Assembly (NCBI RefSeq): GCF_002252475.1
Contig: NZ_NNRK01000026.1
Location: 599,534-663,533 of the forward strand
Direction: 5' to 3'
Origin: Brucella rhizosphaerae
GTDB lineage: Bacteria; Pseudomonadota; Alphaproteobacteria; Rhizobiales; Rhizobiaceae
DNA length: 64,000 nt
A program made the translations under genes and the position numbers. This document shows, piece after piece, positions 18,035-25,485 of the stretch. Under the pieces are notes generated by a model, which was given only the letters and a program-made list of their open reading frames with translations, made no database searches and was not told the DNA's origin. Each line of letters starts with the position of its first letter. Positions within the stretch are counted from its first letter, which is position 1.

Positions 18035-19018
18035 ATGCAGAGCAATGCTGAAACGAATTTAAGGCCTTCAAGCCGTCCGCGACTGGAGCGCATAGACATC
18101 GCGCGCGGCATAGCGCTCATTGCGATGGCGATCTATCATTTCGGCTGGGATCTCGAATTTTTTGGCTATATGGAGCCGGCAACCACCGCGCATGGCGGAT
18201 GGAAGCTGTTTGCGCGCTGCATCGCATCAAGCTTCCTGTTTCTTGTGGGGTTCAGCCTCGTTCTCGCACATGGTCGTACCATTCGCTGGAATGCAATGGG
18301 AAAACGTCTGTTGCAGATCGCAGCGGCCGCCGCGGCCATTTCGGCAGTGACATATTACATGTCGCCCGACAACTTCATCTTCTTTGGCATTCTGCATCAG
18401 ATCGCACTTGCCAGTGTGCTTGGTCTGCTGTTTCTGCGCCTGCCACCCATCGTGACATTCGTGGTTGCAGCTTTCGTCATCACGGCGCCGTTTTATGCTC
18501 AATCTGACATTTTCAACCAGATGTGGCTTGCCTGGATCGGGCTTTCAACAGTTCCGCCCCGCTCCAACGACTATGTGCCGTTATTCCCATGGTTTGGCGC
18601 TGTGTTGCTTGGTATTGCGACTGCCCGGCTTTTCGAGCGTTTCAATTGGCTTCCAGTGCTTTCGGGAGGTATTCAACCGCAATTTCTGCAAAAGCCGCTG
18701 ATCTTTATCGGTCGCCATAGCCTTGCATTCTATCTGATCCATCAGCCGGTATTGATCGGGCTGGTCTATGTCTTTTCACAGATCATGCCGCCTGCACAAC
18801 CAGCGCCACGTGAGGCATTTACCCAATCCTGCGTATCATCCTGTATGCAGAATGGCAGCGAAACACTCTGCTTGCAGTTTTGTGGATGCGTTGTTCAAGA
18901 GTTGGACAAGGCAAAGCTGTTTGACGATGTCTTCAGTGGAAAAGTTGACCAGAACAACAATAGTACGGTCCAGCAAATCGCCCAGATGTGCTCACCCGTG
19001 CCGGATAGCCAGCCTTAG
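18035..19018 (+). CDS. DUF1624 (heparan-alpha-glucosaminide N-acetyltransferase-like) membrane protein with cysteine-rich tail
   Basis: The 327-residue inner-membrane protein has the DUF1624 entry RLERIDIARGIALIAMAIYH (residues about 12-31), HFGWDLEF, and seven or eight helices with FFGILHQIALASVLGLLFL and GRHSLAFYLIHQPVLIGLVY. Family members transfer acyl groups across a membrane; the substrate here is unknown. Unusually, the last 65 residues after the final helix carry cysteines at about 266, 270, 279, 283, 285 and 319 (C-x3-C-x8-C-x3-C-x-C), a possible metal or disulfide module. AGGA precedes ATG 18035. Confidence 0.82.
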   Translation: MQSNAETNLRPSSRPRLERIDIARGIALIAMAIYHFGWDLEFFGYMEPATTAHGGWKLFARCIASSFLFLVGFSLVLAHGRTIRWNAMGKRLLQIAAAAAAISAVTYYMSPDNFIFFGILHQIALASVLGLLFLRLPPIVTFVVAAFVITAPFYAQSDIFNQMWLAWIGLSTVPPRSNDYVPLFPWFGAVLLGIATARLFERFNWLPVLSGGIQPQFLQKPLIFIGRHSLAFYLIHQPVLIGLVYVFSQIMPPAQPAPREAFTQSCVSSCMQNGSETLCLQFCGCVVQELDKAKLFDDVFSGKVDQNNNSTVQQIAQMCSPVPDSQP

Positions 19019-19112
19019 AGCAGTTCCTTTTGATACTGAAGCAACCGCTCTGACCATTTGTTGCGCATTTTCATACGCAAAACCAGTTCCCACGGTTGGA
19101 GAAAATGCTTTA
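19016..19112. repeat. Intergenic repeat between the DUF1624 and MerR genes
   Basis: The space between two convergent stops starts TAGAGCAGTT and contains TTGTTGCGCATTTTCATACGCA then AAAACCAGTTCCCACGGTTGG and AAAATGCTTTA. This is a diverged copy of the hairpin repeat seen at 14105, 32533 and 47593. It fills the whole spacer and may act as a bidirectional terminator. Confidence 0.5.
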
Positions 19113-19114
19113 AA

Positions 19115-19501
19115 TCAGGTGGAAACACCGAGCTCAGCCAGACGTTCAATGCAGGCTTCTTCAACCTGATCAAGCTCGGAAAGAGTCTCATCAATATCTC
19201 GACGCTTCTGCCGAAGATCGGCACGCTTTTCTTCGACGCGCTTCATGAGTAACTTGAGTTGACCGGTTTCACCCGGCGGCTCACGATACATCTGGACGAT
19301 TTCATGGATTTCGGCAATCGAGAATCCAAGGCGTTTTCCGCGCATGATTTGCTTGAGAAGGTGCCGATCAGAAGGCCTGAACAAGCGTGTGCGGCCACGC
19401 CGCACAGGCGCGATCAACCCCTCATCCTCATAAAAACGCAGTGTCCGGGTCGATATTCCGAATTCCCGCGTCAGCTCTGTGATCGTATAATATTCGCGCA
19501 C
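19115..19501 (-). CDS. MerR family transcriptional regulator (LiuR-like N-terminus)
   Basis: The 128-residue protein has an N-terminal MerR winged helix (YYTITELTREFGISTRTLRF, then YEDEGLIAPVRRGRTRLF) and a long helix, EKRADLRQKRRDIDETLSEL, for dimerisation. The N-terminal wording is close to that of LiuR-type regulators of branched-chain acyl-CoA catabolism, but no such genes adjoin it, so its ligand is open. The GTG at 19501 gives MREYYTI, the usual start; ATG 19549 upstream would add 16 residues with no better ribosome site. Confidence 0.82.
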   Translation of the reverse strand: MREYYTITELTREFGISTRTLRFYEDEGLIAPVRRGRTRLFRPSDRHLLKQIMRGKRLGFSIAEIHEIVQMYREPPGETGQLKLLMKRVEEKRADLRQKRRDIDETLSELDQVEEACIERLAELGVST

Positions 19502-19689
19502 TACAATATCCAGTCTCGCAATATGCAGGCGATTGTTGTGCAACCGCATTTACGTAAAAGTCAATATTAAACCGTCACAATCACTAATATTGCTTATAAG
19601 TGGCTGCCACATTTAGCTCATGGCCTTGCCATCATAGTGCCGCTCATGCGTTATGAAGTGATAACAGGATTGGTAACTGACAGCGATTC

Positions 19690-20055
19690 ATGCGGCGCTC
19701 TATTAAATTCACCCTCATTGGACTGGTTATTGTTGCGCTCGCGGGTGCAGCACCTTTTGCAGTTGAACCTGTGGTCCAGAAGATCGGAGAAGGTTCGATC
19801 CGACAACTTGCAAGAGACGGTAAGTTCTGCACAACGGATAATTGTGAAGAAGGCATCAATTATGCGATTGGCTTCCTCGAAACCAATTACGGCCTCTCCC
19901 CCGAAAATGTTAAATGGTGTATGGGCGTCGATGTTATCGCGCATTATGAATTGCCGTTTGGCAATGGACTGAAAAAGACGGTCACTGATCGAATGTATCA
20001 GCGTTGCGGCGATCCTGATCAGGACGAGCCTGTCGGAAACTACACGGCAGAATAG
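19690..20055 (+). CDS. Small exported protein of unknown function with four cysteines
   Basis: The 121-residue product begins MRRSIKFTLIGLVIVALAGA, a signal peptide or anchor. The mature part has Cys at FCTTDNC (two), KWCMG and QRCGDP, suited to two disulfides, and an acidic C-terminus. I do not recognise a family. ATG 19690 has a reasonable start context. The gene is followed 15 bases later by a VanZ-like gene on the same strand and probably shares its transcript. A periplasmic role is inferred from the signal and cysteines only. Confidence 0.7.
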   Translation: MRRSIKFTLIGLVIVALAGAAPFAVEPVVQKIGEGSIRQLARDGKFCTTDNCEEGINYAIGFLETNYGLSPENVKWCMGVDVIAHYELPFGNGLKKTVTDRMYQRCGDPDQDEPVGNYTAE

Positions 20056-20070
20056 AAGGCCCTTTATTGA

Positions 20071-20424
20071 ATGACGCGACTTTTGCGCCTTGCCGCCTGG
20101 CTGGCTCTGGCACTGATCCTTATCGTAACGATCAGCCCGATCCAGTTTAGGCCGATCACTGGTGAGCCAGCTGATGTGGAACGTTTCGCGGCCTTCTTTC
20201 TTGTTGGATTCCTGTTTGCACTCGCCTATCCACGCCACTGGCTGGCAGTGTTGATACTGACTGTGGGTTGCGCAGGCATGTTTGAATTGCTTCAGCGTTT
20301 AGCGCCCGGCCGCCACGGCGAATTAGCAGACTTTGTCTTTAAGGCTGTCGGAGCAATAGGCGGCGTTTGCATTGGACGCGGCCTTAGCCTACTGCCGTTC
20401 TTTTCAAAGAGAACAGGAACCTGA
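20071..20424 (+). CDS. VanZ-like membrane protein
   Basis: The 117-residue protein has three or four hydrophobic helices: LLRLAAWLALALILIVTISP, FAAFFLVGFLFALAYP, WLAVLILTVGCAGMFELLQ and VGAIGGVCIGRGLSLLP. ELLQRLAPGRHGELADFVFK is typical of the VanZ-like family, in which a Glu and Asp face the membrane. The role of this family outside teicoplanin resistance is unclear. It follows the exported protein gene by 15 bases. Confidence 0.75.
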   Translation: MTRLLRLAAWLALALILIVTISPIQFRPITGEPADVERFAAFFLVGFLFALAYPRHWLAVLILTVGCAGMFELLQRLAPGRHGELADFVFKAVGAIGGVCIGRGLSLLPFFSKRTGT

Positions 20425-20505
20425 CACCCGACCTTATGCCTTCTTCGTTGGAACCAAACTGATGCATGTGCGTTTTATCAGCATCAATTCCAACGGAGGT
20501 TTGAA

Positions 20506-20823
20506 ATGGCCGATAACAAAACAGCTAACGACGTTCAGCAGGCTCTGGAACAACAGGTTTCTGAATTGCGCGGTGAGCTGAAACGCCTGTCAAAGTCTTT
20601 GGCATCCCGCACAAGTGACTTGAGAGATACCGCTGAAGACGCTTTGGATGATGCATCCGGTCGTTTCCGCCATGCAGCTCAGGCTGTACGCGAGCGTGGT
20701 CAAGCCGTGGCAGAAACAGTTAAGGAAAACCCTGGCACTGCAACAACATTGTTCGGTACCGCAGGCATCCTGGGCATCCTGATCGGCGTCGCAATTGGTT
20801 GCGCGCTCTCTGATCGCCGCTAA
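20506..20823 (+). CDS. DUF883 (YqjD/ElaB-like) protein
   Basis: This 105-residue protein has a long amphipathic N-terminal helix (QQALEQQVSELRGELKRLSK), a second helical part (FRHAAQAVRERGQAVAETVK) and a C-terminal hydrophobic anchor (TLFGTAGILGILIGVAIGCA). YqjD-type proteins bind ribosomes at the inner membrane in stationary phase in E. coli; the same role here is by family only. GGAGG precedes ATG 20506 and a terminator follows. Confidence 0.8.
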   Translation: MADNKTANDVQQALEQQVSELRGELKRLSKSLASRTSDLRDTAEDALDDASGRFRHAAQAVRERGQAVAETVKENPGTATTLFGTAGILGILIGVAIGCALSDRR

Positions 20824-20906
20824 CAGCTGCTGGAGCGCCGTGCATCCTGGTGGGCGCACAAACGGCTTTCTGACAGTTTAAATTGGAAGTAAGACTCCTC
20901 CTGACT

Positions 20907-20935
20907 AACCCGCGCCTCCACAGCGCGGGTTTTCT
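20907..20935 (+). terminator. Rho-independent terminator after the DUF883 gene
   Basis: AACCCGCGC / GCGCGGGTT around CTCCACA, followed by TTCTT. It lies 84 bases after the DUF883 stop and precedes queF. Confidence 0.85.
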
Positions 20936-21082
20936 TATGGGCTTTACCCACAGCATCAACACTGCTACTCGAAAGCCATTGGCAATCTGCCACCGGTCGC
21001 AGCCTACCCGGTTAAAACAAGGACAAGCGCTTGATACACAGGCGCTATAAGACTGCACCGTGGCTTTTATAAAGGCACGCAA

Positions 21083-21550
21083 ATGTCTGAAAAGACAATA
21101 TATTCCGATCTCCAGCAACTTGGATCAAACACGACCGTCCCGCAATCACCTGAAGAGGCTGTGCTGGAACGAGTGGCAAATCCCCAGGCCGGAACCCCCT
21201 ATTGCATTCGCTTCACTGCGCCTGAGTTTACCTCGCTCTGCCCCATGACGGGACAACCAGACTTCGCACATCTGATGATCGATTATGTTCCGGGAGAATG
21301 GCTCGTTGAAAGCAAATCGCTCAAGCTTTTCCTGTTTTCATTCCGCAATCACGGTGCGTTTCATGAAGACTGCACCGTGACAATCGGCAAGCGTCTTGTT
21401 GAACTGCTGCAACCCGAATGGCTTCGCATTGGTGGCTACTGGTATCCGCGCGGTGGCATCCCGATTGACGTGTTCTATCAAACAGGTGCAGCACCTCAGA
21501 ATGTCTGGATTCCTGAACAGTCTGTGCCCAATTATCGCGGTCGCGGCTGA
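21083..21550 (+). CDS. queF: NADPH-dependent 7-cyano-7-deazaguanine reductase QueF
   Basis: This 155-residue unimodular (T-fold) QueF reduces preQ0 to preQ1 in queuosine biosynthesis. The catalytic Cys53 and Asp60 are in [13 protein letters not shown]. The NADPH-binding family motif is [17 protein letters not shown], and the substrate glutamate lies in GAFHEDC. Length and spacing match the B. subtilis-type enzyme. It has its own spacer of 147 bases after a terminator; I could not recognise a preQ1 riboswitch there. Confidence 0.96.
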   Translation: MSEKTIYSDLQQLGSNTTVPQSPEEAVLERVANPQAGTPYCIRFTAPEFTSLCPMTGQPDFAHLMIDYVPGEWLVESKSLKLFLFSFRNHGAFHEDCTVTIGKRLVELLQPEWLRIGGYWYPRGGIPIDVFYQTGAAPQNVWIPEQSVPNYRGRG

Positions 21551-21658
21551 TCACAAATAACTGTATCTGGTGGTCCGTATTAATGGGAACCGCTCTATTG
21601 CCGCTATGCACCACGATGCCTATTATCGGTATCAACGTTAAAACCGGAAACACTTCAG

Positions 21659-21826
21659 ATGACTAAAGTTGTCCTACTGATCTCGCTTGCTGTTCTTTCC
21701 GGCTGCGGTGCTGGAAAAGCGGCAATGGACGCAGGCAAAGGATTCGACCGATTCGCTTGCGCTTCGCGCAATTTCAAAGGCGAACCACCTTGCCCGCAAC
21801 CAGACAATCCAAACCAGACCCCATAA
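21659..21826 (+). CDS. Micro-lipoprotein of 55 residues
   Basis: ATG 21659 starts MTKVVLLISLAVLSGCGAGK, a short signal peptide ending in the lipobox LSGC, then 40 residues with two cysteines (FACAS, PPCPQ) and a proline-rich end. It has the shape of entericidin-like or other tiny lipoproteins, but is longer than entericidins and I cannot name it. The start lies 108 bases after queF and 17 bases before the next start region, so it may be co-transcribed with the DUF924 gene. A weak AAACACTTCAG precedes the ATG. Confidence 0.65.
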   Translation: MTKVVLLISLAVLSGCGAGKAAMDAGKGFDRFACASRNFKGEPPCPQPDNPNQTP

Positions 21827-21843
21827 CTCAAAAAGAGGCAGCC

Positions 21844-22386
21844 ATGGCCATTCAACCCCAAGACGTCCTCGATTTCTGGTTCTCCGCAAAGATGCAGGAA
21901 AACTGGTTCACCAAAAGCGATGAAATCGATGCCGAAATTCGTGAGAAATTTCTGGCTGCCTACGAAGACGCTCGTGCCGATAAGTTCGAAGACTGGAAGC
22001 AACAGCCGGAAAGCGCACTGGCACTAACCATTCTGTTCGATCAGTTTCCACGCAATATGTTCCGTGGCTCTCCGCGCTCATTTGAAAGCGATGGCCTTGC
22101 TCGCGACGTGGCAGCACAGGCACTTGACCATGATTTCGACCGCAAACTATCCGCTGAACAGCGGCAGTTTTTCTATCTGCCCTTCATGCACAGCGAACAT
22201 CTTAATGATCAGAAGCGCTGTGTCGATCTGTATGAAAAGCTTGGTGACGAGTTTTCACTCGGCTTTGCCCGCCAGCATCACGACATAGTCGAACGCTTCG
22301 GCCGCTTTCCGCATCGCAATGAGGTGCTGGGTCGCGATACCACGCATGAGGAAGCCGAATTTCTCAAGGAACATGCCGGCTTTTAA
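21844..22386 (+). CDS. DUF924 family protein
   Basis: The 180-residue soluble, helical protein contains the family signature DVLDFWFSAKMQENWFTKSD at the N-terminus, LALTILFDQFPRNMFRGSPR, and the C-terminal RFGRFPHRNEVLGRDTTHEE. DUF924 proteins have a TPR-like helical fold and unknown biochemical function. ATG 21844 follows AAAAAGAGGCAGCC (GAGG). Its stop is 3 bases from the stop of the convergent regulator gene pccR. Confidence 0.88.
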   Translation: MAIQPQDVLDFWFSAKMQENWFTKSDEIDAEIREKFLAAYEDARADKFEDWKQQPESALALTILFDQFPRNMFRGSPRSFESDGLARDVAAQALDHDFDRKLSAEQRQFFYLPFMHSEHLNDQKRCVDLYEKLGDEFSLGFARQHHDIVERFGRFPHRNEVLGRDTTHEEAEFLKEHAGF

Positions 22387-22389
22387 TTT

Positions 22390-23802
22390 CTATAAAAGCT
22401 TGTAAGGCAATATTCCCCGGCGGTCGTGATCCACCGATATGCGACTTTTGAGCGGCGGTACGGCGCGCTGAACACATTCAGCGCGCTCACAGATGCGACA
22501 AGAAACGCCGATTGGGTCAAAAGCTGACCGCATGGCGATATCAAGCCCATCAGCATAGACAAAGTCCTGCGCATGCGTGACTTCACAGCCAAGTGCTATG
22601 GCATAGCGGCGCTGCGGCGCATTAAAGCCACCTTCGCTTTTGGTCAGTTCGGTCGCAACACAAAGATAGCGTGCACCATCCGGCGTTTCTGCAAGCTGAC
22701 GAATAATACGTCCCGGCGTTTCAAAAGCCTGATGCACATTCCACAGCGGACAAGCGGCGCCATAACGCGCAAATTGCAGCTTAGCCGCACTATGACGCTT
22801 GGTGATGTTTCCTGCCCTGTCAATACGCGCAAAAAACACAGGCACACCGCGTTGGCCTGAGCGCTGCAAGGTGCTCAGCCGATGTGCTACCTGCTCAAGG
22901 CTGGCGCCAAAACGTGAGGCCAGCAACTCCAGATCATGCCGCAGCTCTTTCGCAGCGGATAAAAATGTCTGGTAAGGCAACATCAGTGCGCCAGCGAAAT
23001 AATTGCGCAGCCCGATTTTGCAAATTTCGACAGCTTCCATTGAGCGAAAATCTGCCCGCTTCGCAATTGCAGTGACGATCTCTTCCATTTCGAGTTCCGC
23101 AATCTGAAAAGCGATCTGGAAGTTTCTTGTTGAGGCAGGCGAATAAGGATTGAGATAGAGAATACGGGTTTCCGGGTTAAAGCGGCGCAAAATTGCCTCA
23201 TCCGGATCAGCGCGTGCGACGCGCACCCGATGATGATTTTCCATATATTGCGGCAGCGCGACACCGATATCACGCCCCGGAATATCTAATGTCGCAGCGA
23301 GTTTTTCCGCTGCAATATCAATCTCATGTACGTAATTGTCGATAAAATGGAAAAAGTCGCGTACTTCTTCGTATGGTGCCGGCTCTGCAGCCGACGGCGC
23401 GCGTCCAAGCTGATGATCAAGGCTCGCGAGCTGTTCACTGTTGCGCCGATAAGCTTGATGGCAAGCAATCAGTGCATGAGCCAACCCGGGAGCATTCTGC
23501 GTGATCAGTTTCAGTTCCTGCAAATTCGGCTTGTAATTATCAAAGACAGGGTCAGCCAAAGCTTCCGAAACCGCGGATAACAAACGGTCATCATCACCCA
23601 GCGAAATCGCGCCAATATCGATTTGATAATTTTCGGCCAGTGCCAACAAAACCGCTGCCGAAACTGGGCGCTGATTATTCTCAATCTGGTTAAGATAACT
23701 CGTTGAAATACCTAGACGTTCAGCAAACCCGGACTGGGTTGTCCGATGCTGTTCGCGTATCTCGCGTATCTTTCTGCCAACGTATAGTTTTCTTGGTGCC
23801 AT
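22390..23802 (-). CDS. pccR: Short-chain fatty-acyl-CoA regulator PccR/ScfR type
   Basis: The 470-residue regulator has an XRE helix-turn-helix (KIREIREQHRTTQSGFAERL, then GISTSYLNQIENNQRPVS) at residues about 10-50, a central IrrE/ImmA-like region (NPYSPASTRNFQIAFQIAEL) and the ScfR C-terminal cysteine motif IGVSCRICERAECVQRA. This is the organisation of PccR, which controls propionyl-CoA carboxylase in Rhodobacter sphaeroides, and of RamB/MccR. It is divergent from pccB. No ribosome site precedes ATG 23802, and two TTTGCAAA palindromes lie within 31 bases upstream. Autorepression is likely. Confidence 0.9.
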   Translation of the reverse strand: MAPRKLYVGRKIREIREQHRTTQSGFAERLGISTSYLNQIENNQRPVSAAVLLALAENYQIDIGAISLGDDDRLLSAVSEALADPVFDNYKPNLQELKLITQNAPGLAHALIACHQAYRRNSEQLASLDHQLGRAPSAAEPAPYEEVRDFFHFIDNYVHEIDIAAEKLAATLDIPGRDIGVALPQYMENHHRVRVARADPDEAILRRFNPETRILYLNPYSPASTRNFQIAFQIAELEMEEIVTAIAKRADFRSMEAVEICKIGLRNYFAGALMLPYQTFLSAAKELRHDLELLASRFGASLEQVAHRLSTLQRSGQRGVPVFFARIDRAGNITKRHSAAKLQFARYGAACPLWNVHQAFETPGRIIRQLAETPDGARYLCVATELTKSEGGFNAPQRRYAIALGCEVTHAQDFVYADGLDIAMRSAFDPIGVSCRICERAECVQRAVPPLKSRISVDHDRRGILPYKLL

Positions 23803-23803
23803 G

Positions 23804-23833
23804 TTTGCAAATTCGCATTTCGCTATTTGCAAA
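23804..23833. promoter_or_regulatory. Paired TTTGCAAA operator of PccR
   Basis: Two perfect 8-base palindromes TTTGCAAA at 23804-23811 and 23826-23833 have centres 22 bases apart, two turns of the helix. PccR of R. sphaeroides is reported to bind TTTGCAAA-N4-TTTGCAAA; the word is the same but here the spacer is 14. The sites occupy the pccR leader and lie about 100 bases upstream of pccB, so they could serve both genes. Confidence 0.8.
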
Positions 23834-23863
23834 TTTATAAATTACACAGCCACACCTTTTCAA
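23834..23863 (-). promoter_or_regulatory. Probable pccR promoter
   Basis: On the minus strand TTGAAA (23858-23863), an 18-base spacer and TATAAA (23834-23839) form a good sigma-70-type promoter whose start would fall in the first TTTGCAAA palindrome, leaving a leader of about 28 bases. Inference from sequence. Confidence 0.5.
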
Positions 23864-23932
23864 GCTTTCAGAATGCGGCATACTGGCTCTAGGTTCAGAC
23901 AGCAATTTCATAGCTTTCCAAAGGCATAGCGA

Positions 23933-25465
23933 ATGCAAGAACTTCTCGAACAACTTGAGTCCCGCCGCGCGGAGGCACGCCTTGGCGGCGGGCAAAAGCG
24001 TATCGACGCGCAGCATGGCAAAGGCAAGCTCACAGCTCGCGAAAGGCTGGACGTGCTGCTCGACGAAGGATCGTTTGAAGAGTTCGATATGTATGTCACC
24101 CATCGCTGCACCGACTTCGGCATGGAAAAGCAAAAAATTGCGGGTGATGGCGTTGTTACCGGGTGGGGAACCATCAATGGCCGGCAGGTCTATGTGTTCA
24201 GTCAGGATTTCACCGTTCTTGGCGGTTCGCTGTCCGAAACCCATGCCCAGAAGATCTGCAAGATCATGGATATGGCCATGCAGAACGGTGCGCCGGTGAT
24301 CGGCCTCAATGATTCGGGCGGCGCACGCATTCAGGAAGGCGTGGCTTCGCTCGCAGGCTATGCCGATGTGTTCAAACGCAATGCTGATGCTTCCGGCGTT
24401 ATTCCGCAGATTTCCGTCATCATGGGTCCGTGTGCCGGCGGCGCGGTTTATTCTCCAGCCATGACCGACTTCATCTTCATGGTACGCGATAGTTCCTACA
24501 TGTTCGTGACAGGCCCGGATGTGGTCAAAACCGTCACCAATGAGATTGTTACAGCGGAAGAACTGGGTGGTGCACGCACGCATACACAGAAGTCGTCCGT
24601 AGCCGACGGCGCTTATGAAAATGACATCGAAACACTTGAACAGGTGCGCCTTCTGTTCGATTTCCTGCCGCTCAACAATCGTGAAAAATCACCGACCCGC
24701 CCTTTCCATGATGATCCTGCACGTCTTGAAATGCGGCTCGATACACTGATCCCCGATAGCGCCAATAAGCCCTACGACATGAAAGAGCTTATCCTCGCGC
24801 TTGCGGATGAAGGCGATTTCTTTGAGATTCAGGAAGCTTTTGCCAAAAACATCATCACAGGCTTTATCCGTATGGAAGGTCAGACCATTGGCGTCGTCGC
24901 CAATCAACCGATGGTGCTGGCTGGCTGCCTTGATATCGATTCGTCACGTAAAGCAGCGCGTTTCGTACGATTCTGCGATGCTTTCAATATCCCGATCCTG
25001 ACGCTTGTCGATGTCCCGGGTTTCCTGCCTGGTACAGCGCAGGAATATGGCGGCGTCATCAAGCATGGCGCGAAACTTCTGTTTGCTTACAGCCAGGCCA
25101 CCGTACCGATGGTCACACTCATCACCCGCAAGGCCTATGGCGGCGCCTATGATGTGATGGCGTCCAAGCATATCGGCGCCGACATGAATTACGCATGGCC
25201 GACAGCCGAGATCGCCGTGATGGGTGCCAAGGGTGCGACTGAAATTCTCTATCGCTCGGAACTGGGCGACACTGAGAAAATCGCCGCCCGCACAAAGGAA
25301 TATGAAGAGCGCTTCGCCAATCCATTTGTCGCTGCCGAACGCGGCTTCATCGATGAAGTGATCATGCCGCATTCATCCCGCCGCCGCATCGCCCGCGCGT
25401 TCTCTGCTCTGCGTAACAAGAGCCAGAACACGCCCTGGAAAAAACACGACACAATTCCGCTTTGA
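23933..25465 (+). CDS. pccB: Propionyl-CoA carboxylase beta subunit
   Basis: This 510-residue biotin-dependent carboxyltransferase moves CO2 from biotin to propionyl-CoA, giving (S)-methylmalonyl-CoA. The crotonase-like double domain shows [39 protein letters not shown] and [18 protein letters not shown] in the N half, and [20 protein letters not shown] and [19 protein letters not shown] in the C half. AAAGG lies upstream of ATG 23933. It is 20 bases upstream of pccA and part of the pccB-pccA-mcm operon under the PccR sites. Confidence 0.95.
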   Translation: MQELLEQLESRRAEARLGGGQKRIDAQHGKGKLTARERLDVLLDEGSFEEFDMYVTHRCTDFGMEKQKIAGDGVVTGWGTINGRQVYVFSQDFTVLGGSLSETHAQKICKIMDMAMQNGAPVIGLNDSGGARIQEGVASLAGYADVFKRNADASGVIPQISVIMGPCAGGAVYSPAMTDFIFMVRDSSYMFVTGPDVVKTVTNEIVTAEELGGARTHTQKSSVADGAYENDIETLEQVRLLFDFLPLNNREKSPTRPFHDDPARLEMRLDTLIPDSANKPYDMKELILALADEGDFFEIQEAFAKNIITGFIRMEGQTIGVVANQPMVLAGCLDIDSSRKAARFVRFCDAFNIPILTLVDVPGFLPGTAQEYGGVIKHGAKLLFAYSQATVPMVTLITRKAYGGAYDVMASKHIGADMNYAWPTAEIAVMGAKGATEILYRSELGDTEKIAARTKEYEERFANPFVAAERGFIDEVIMPHSSRRRIARAFSALRNKSQNTPWKKHDTIPL

Positions 25466-25485
25466 TAGCGATGGGTGGGAACAAA

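Noticed and set aside
20936..21082. preQ1 riboswitch upstream of queF
   Set aside because: I found no preQ1-I-type short pseudoknot sequence or other known consensus in the 147 bases; AAGGCACGC before the start may only be a weak ribosome site.
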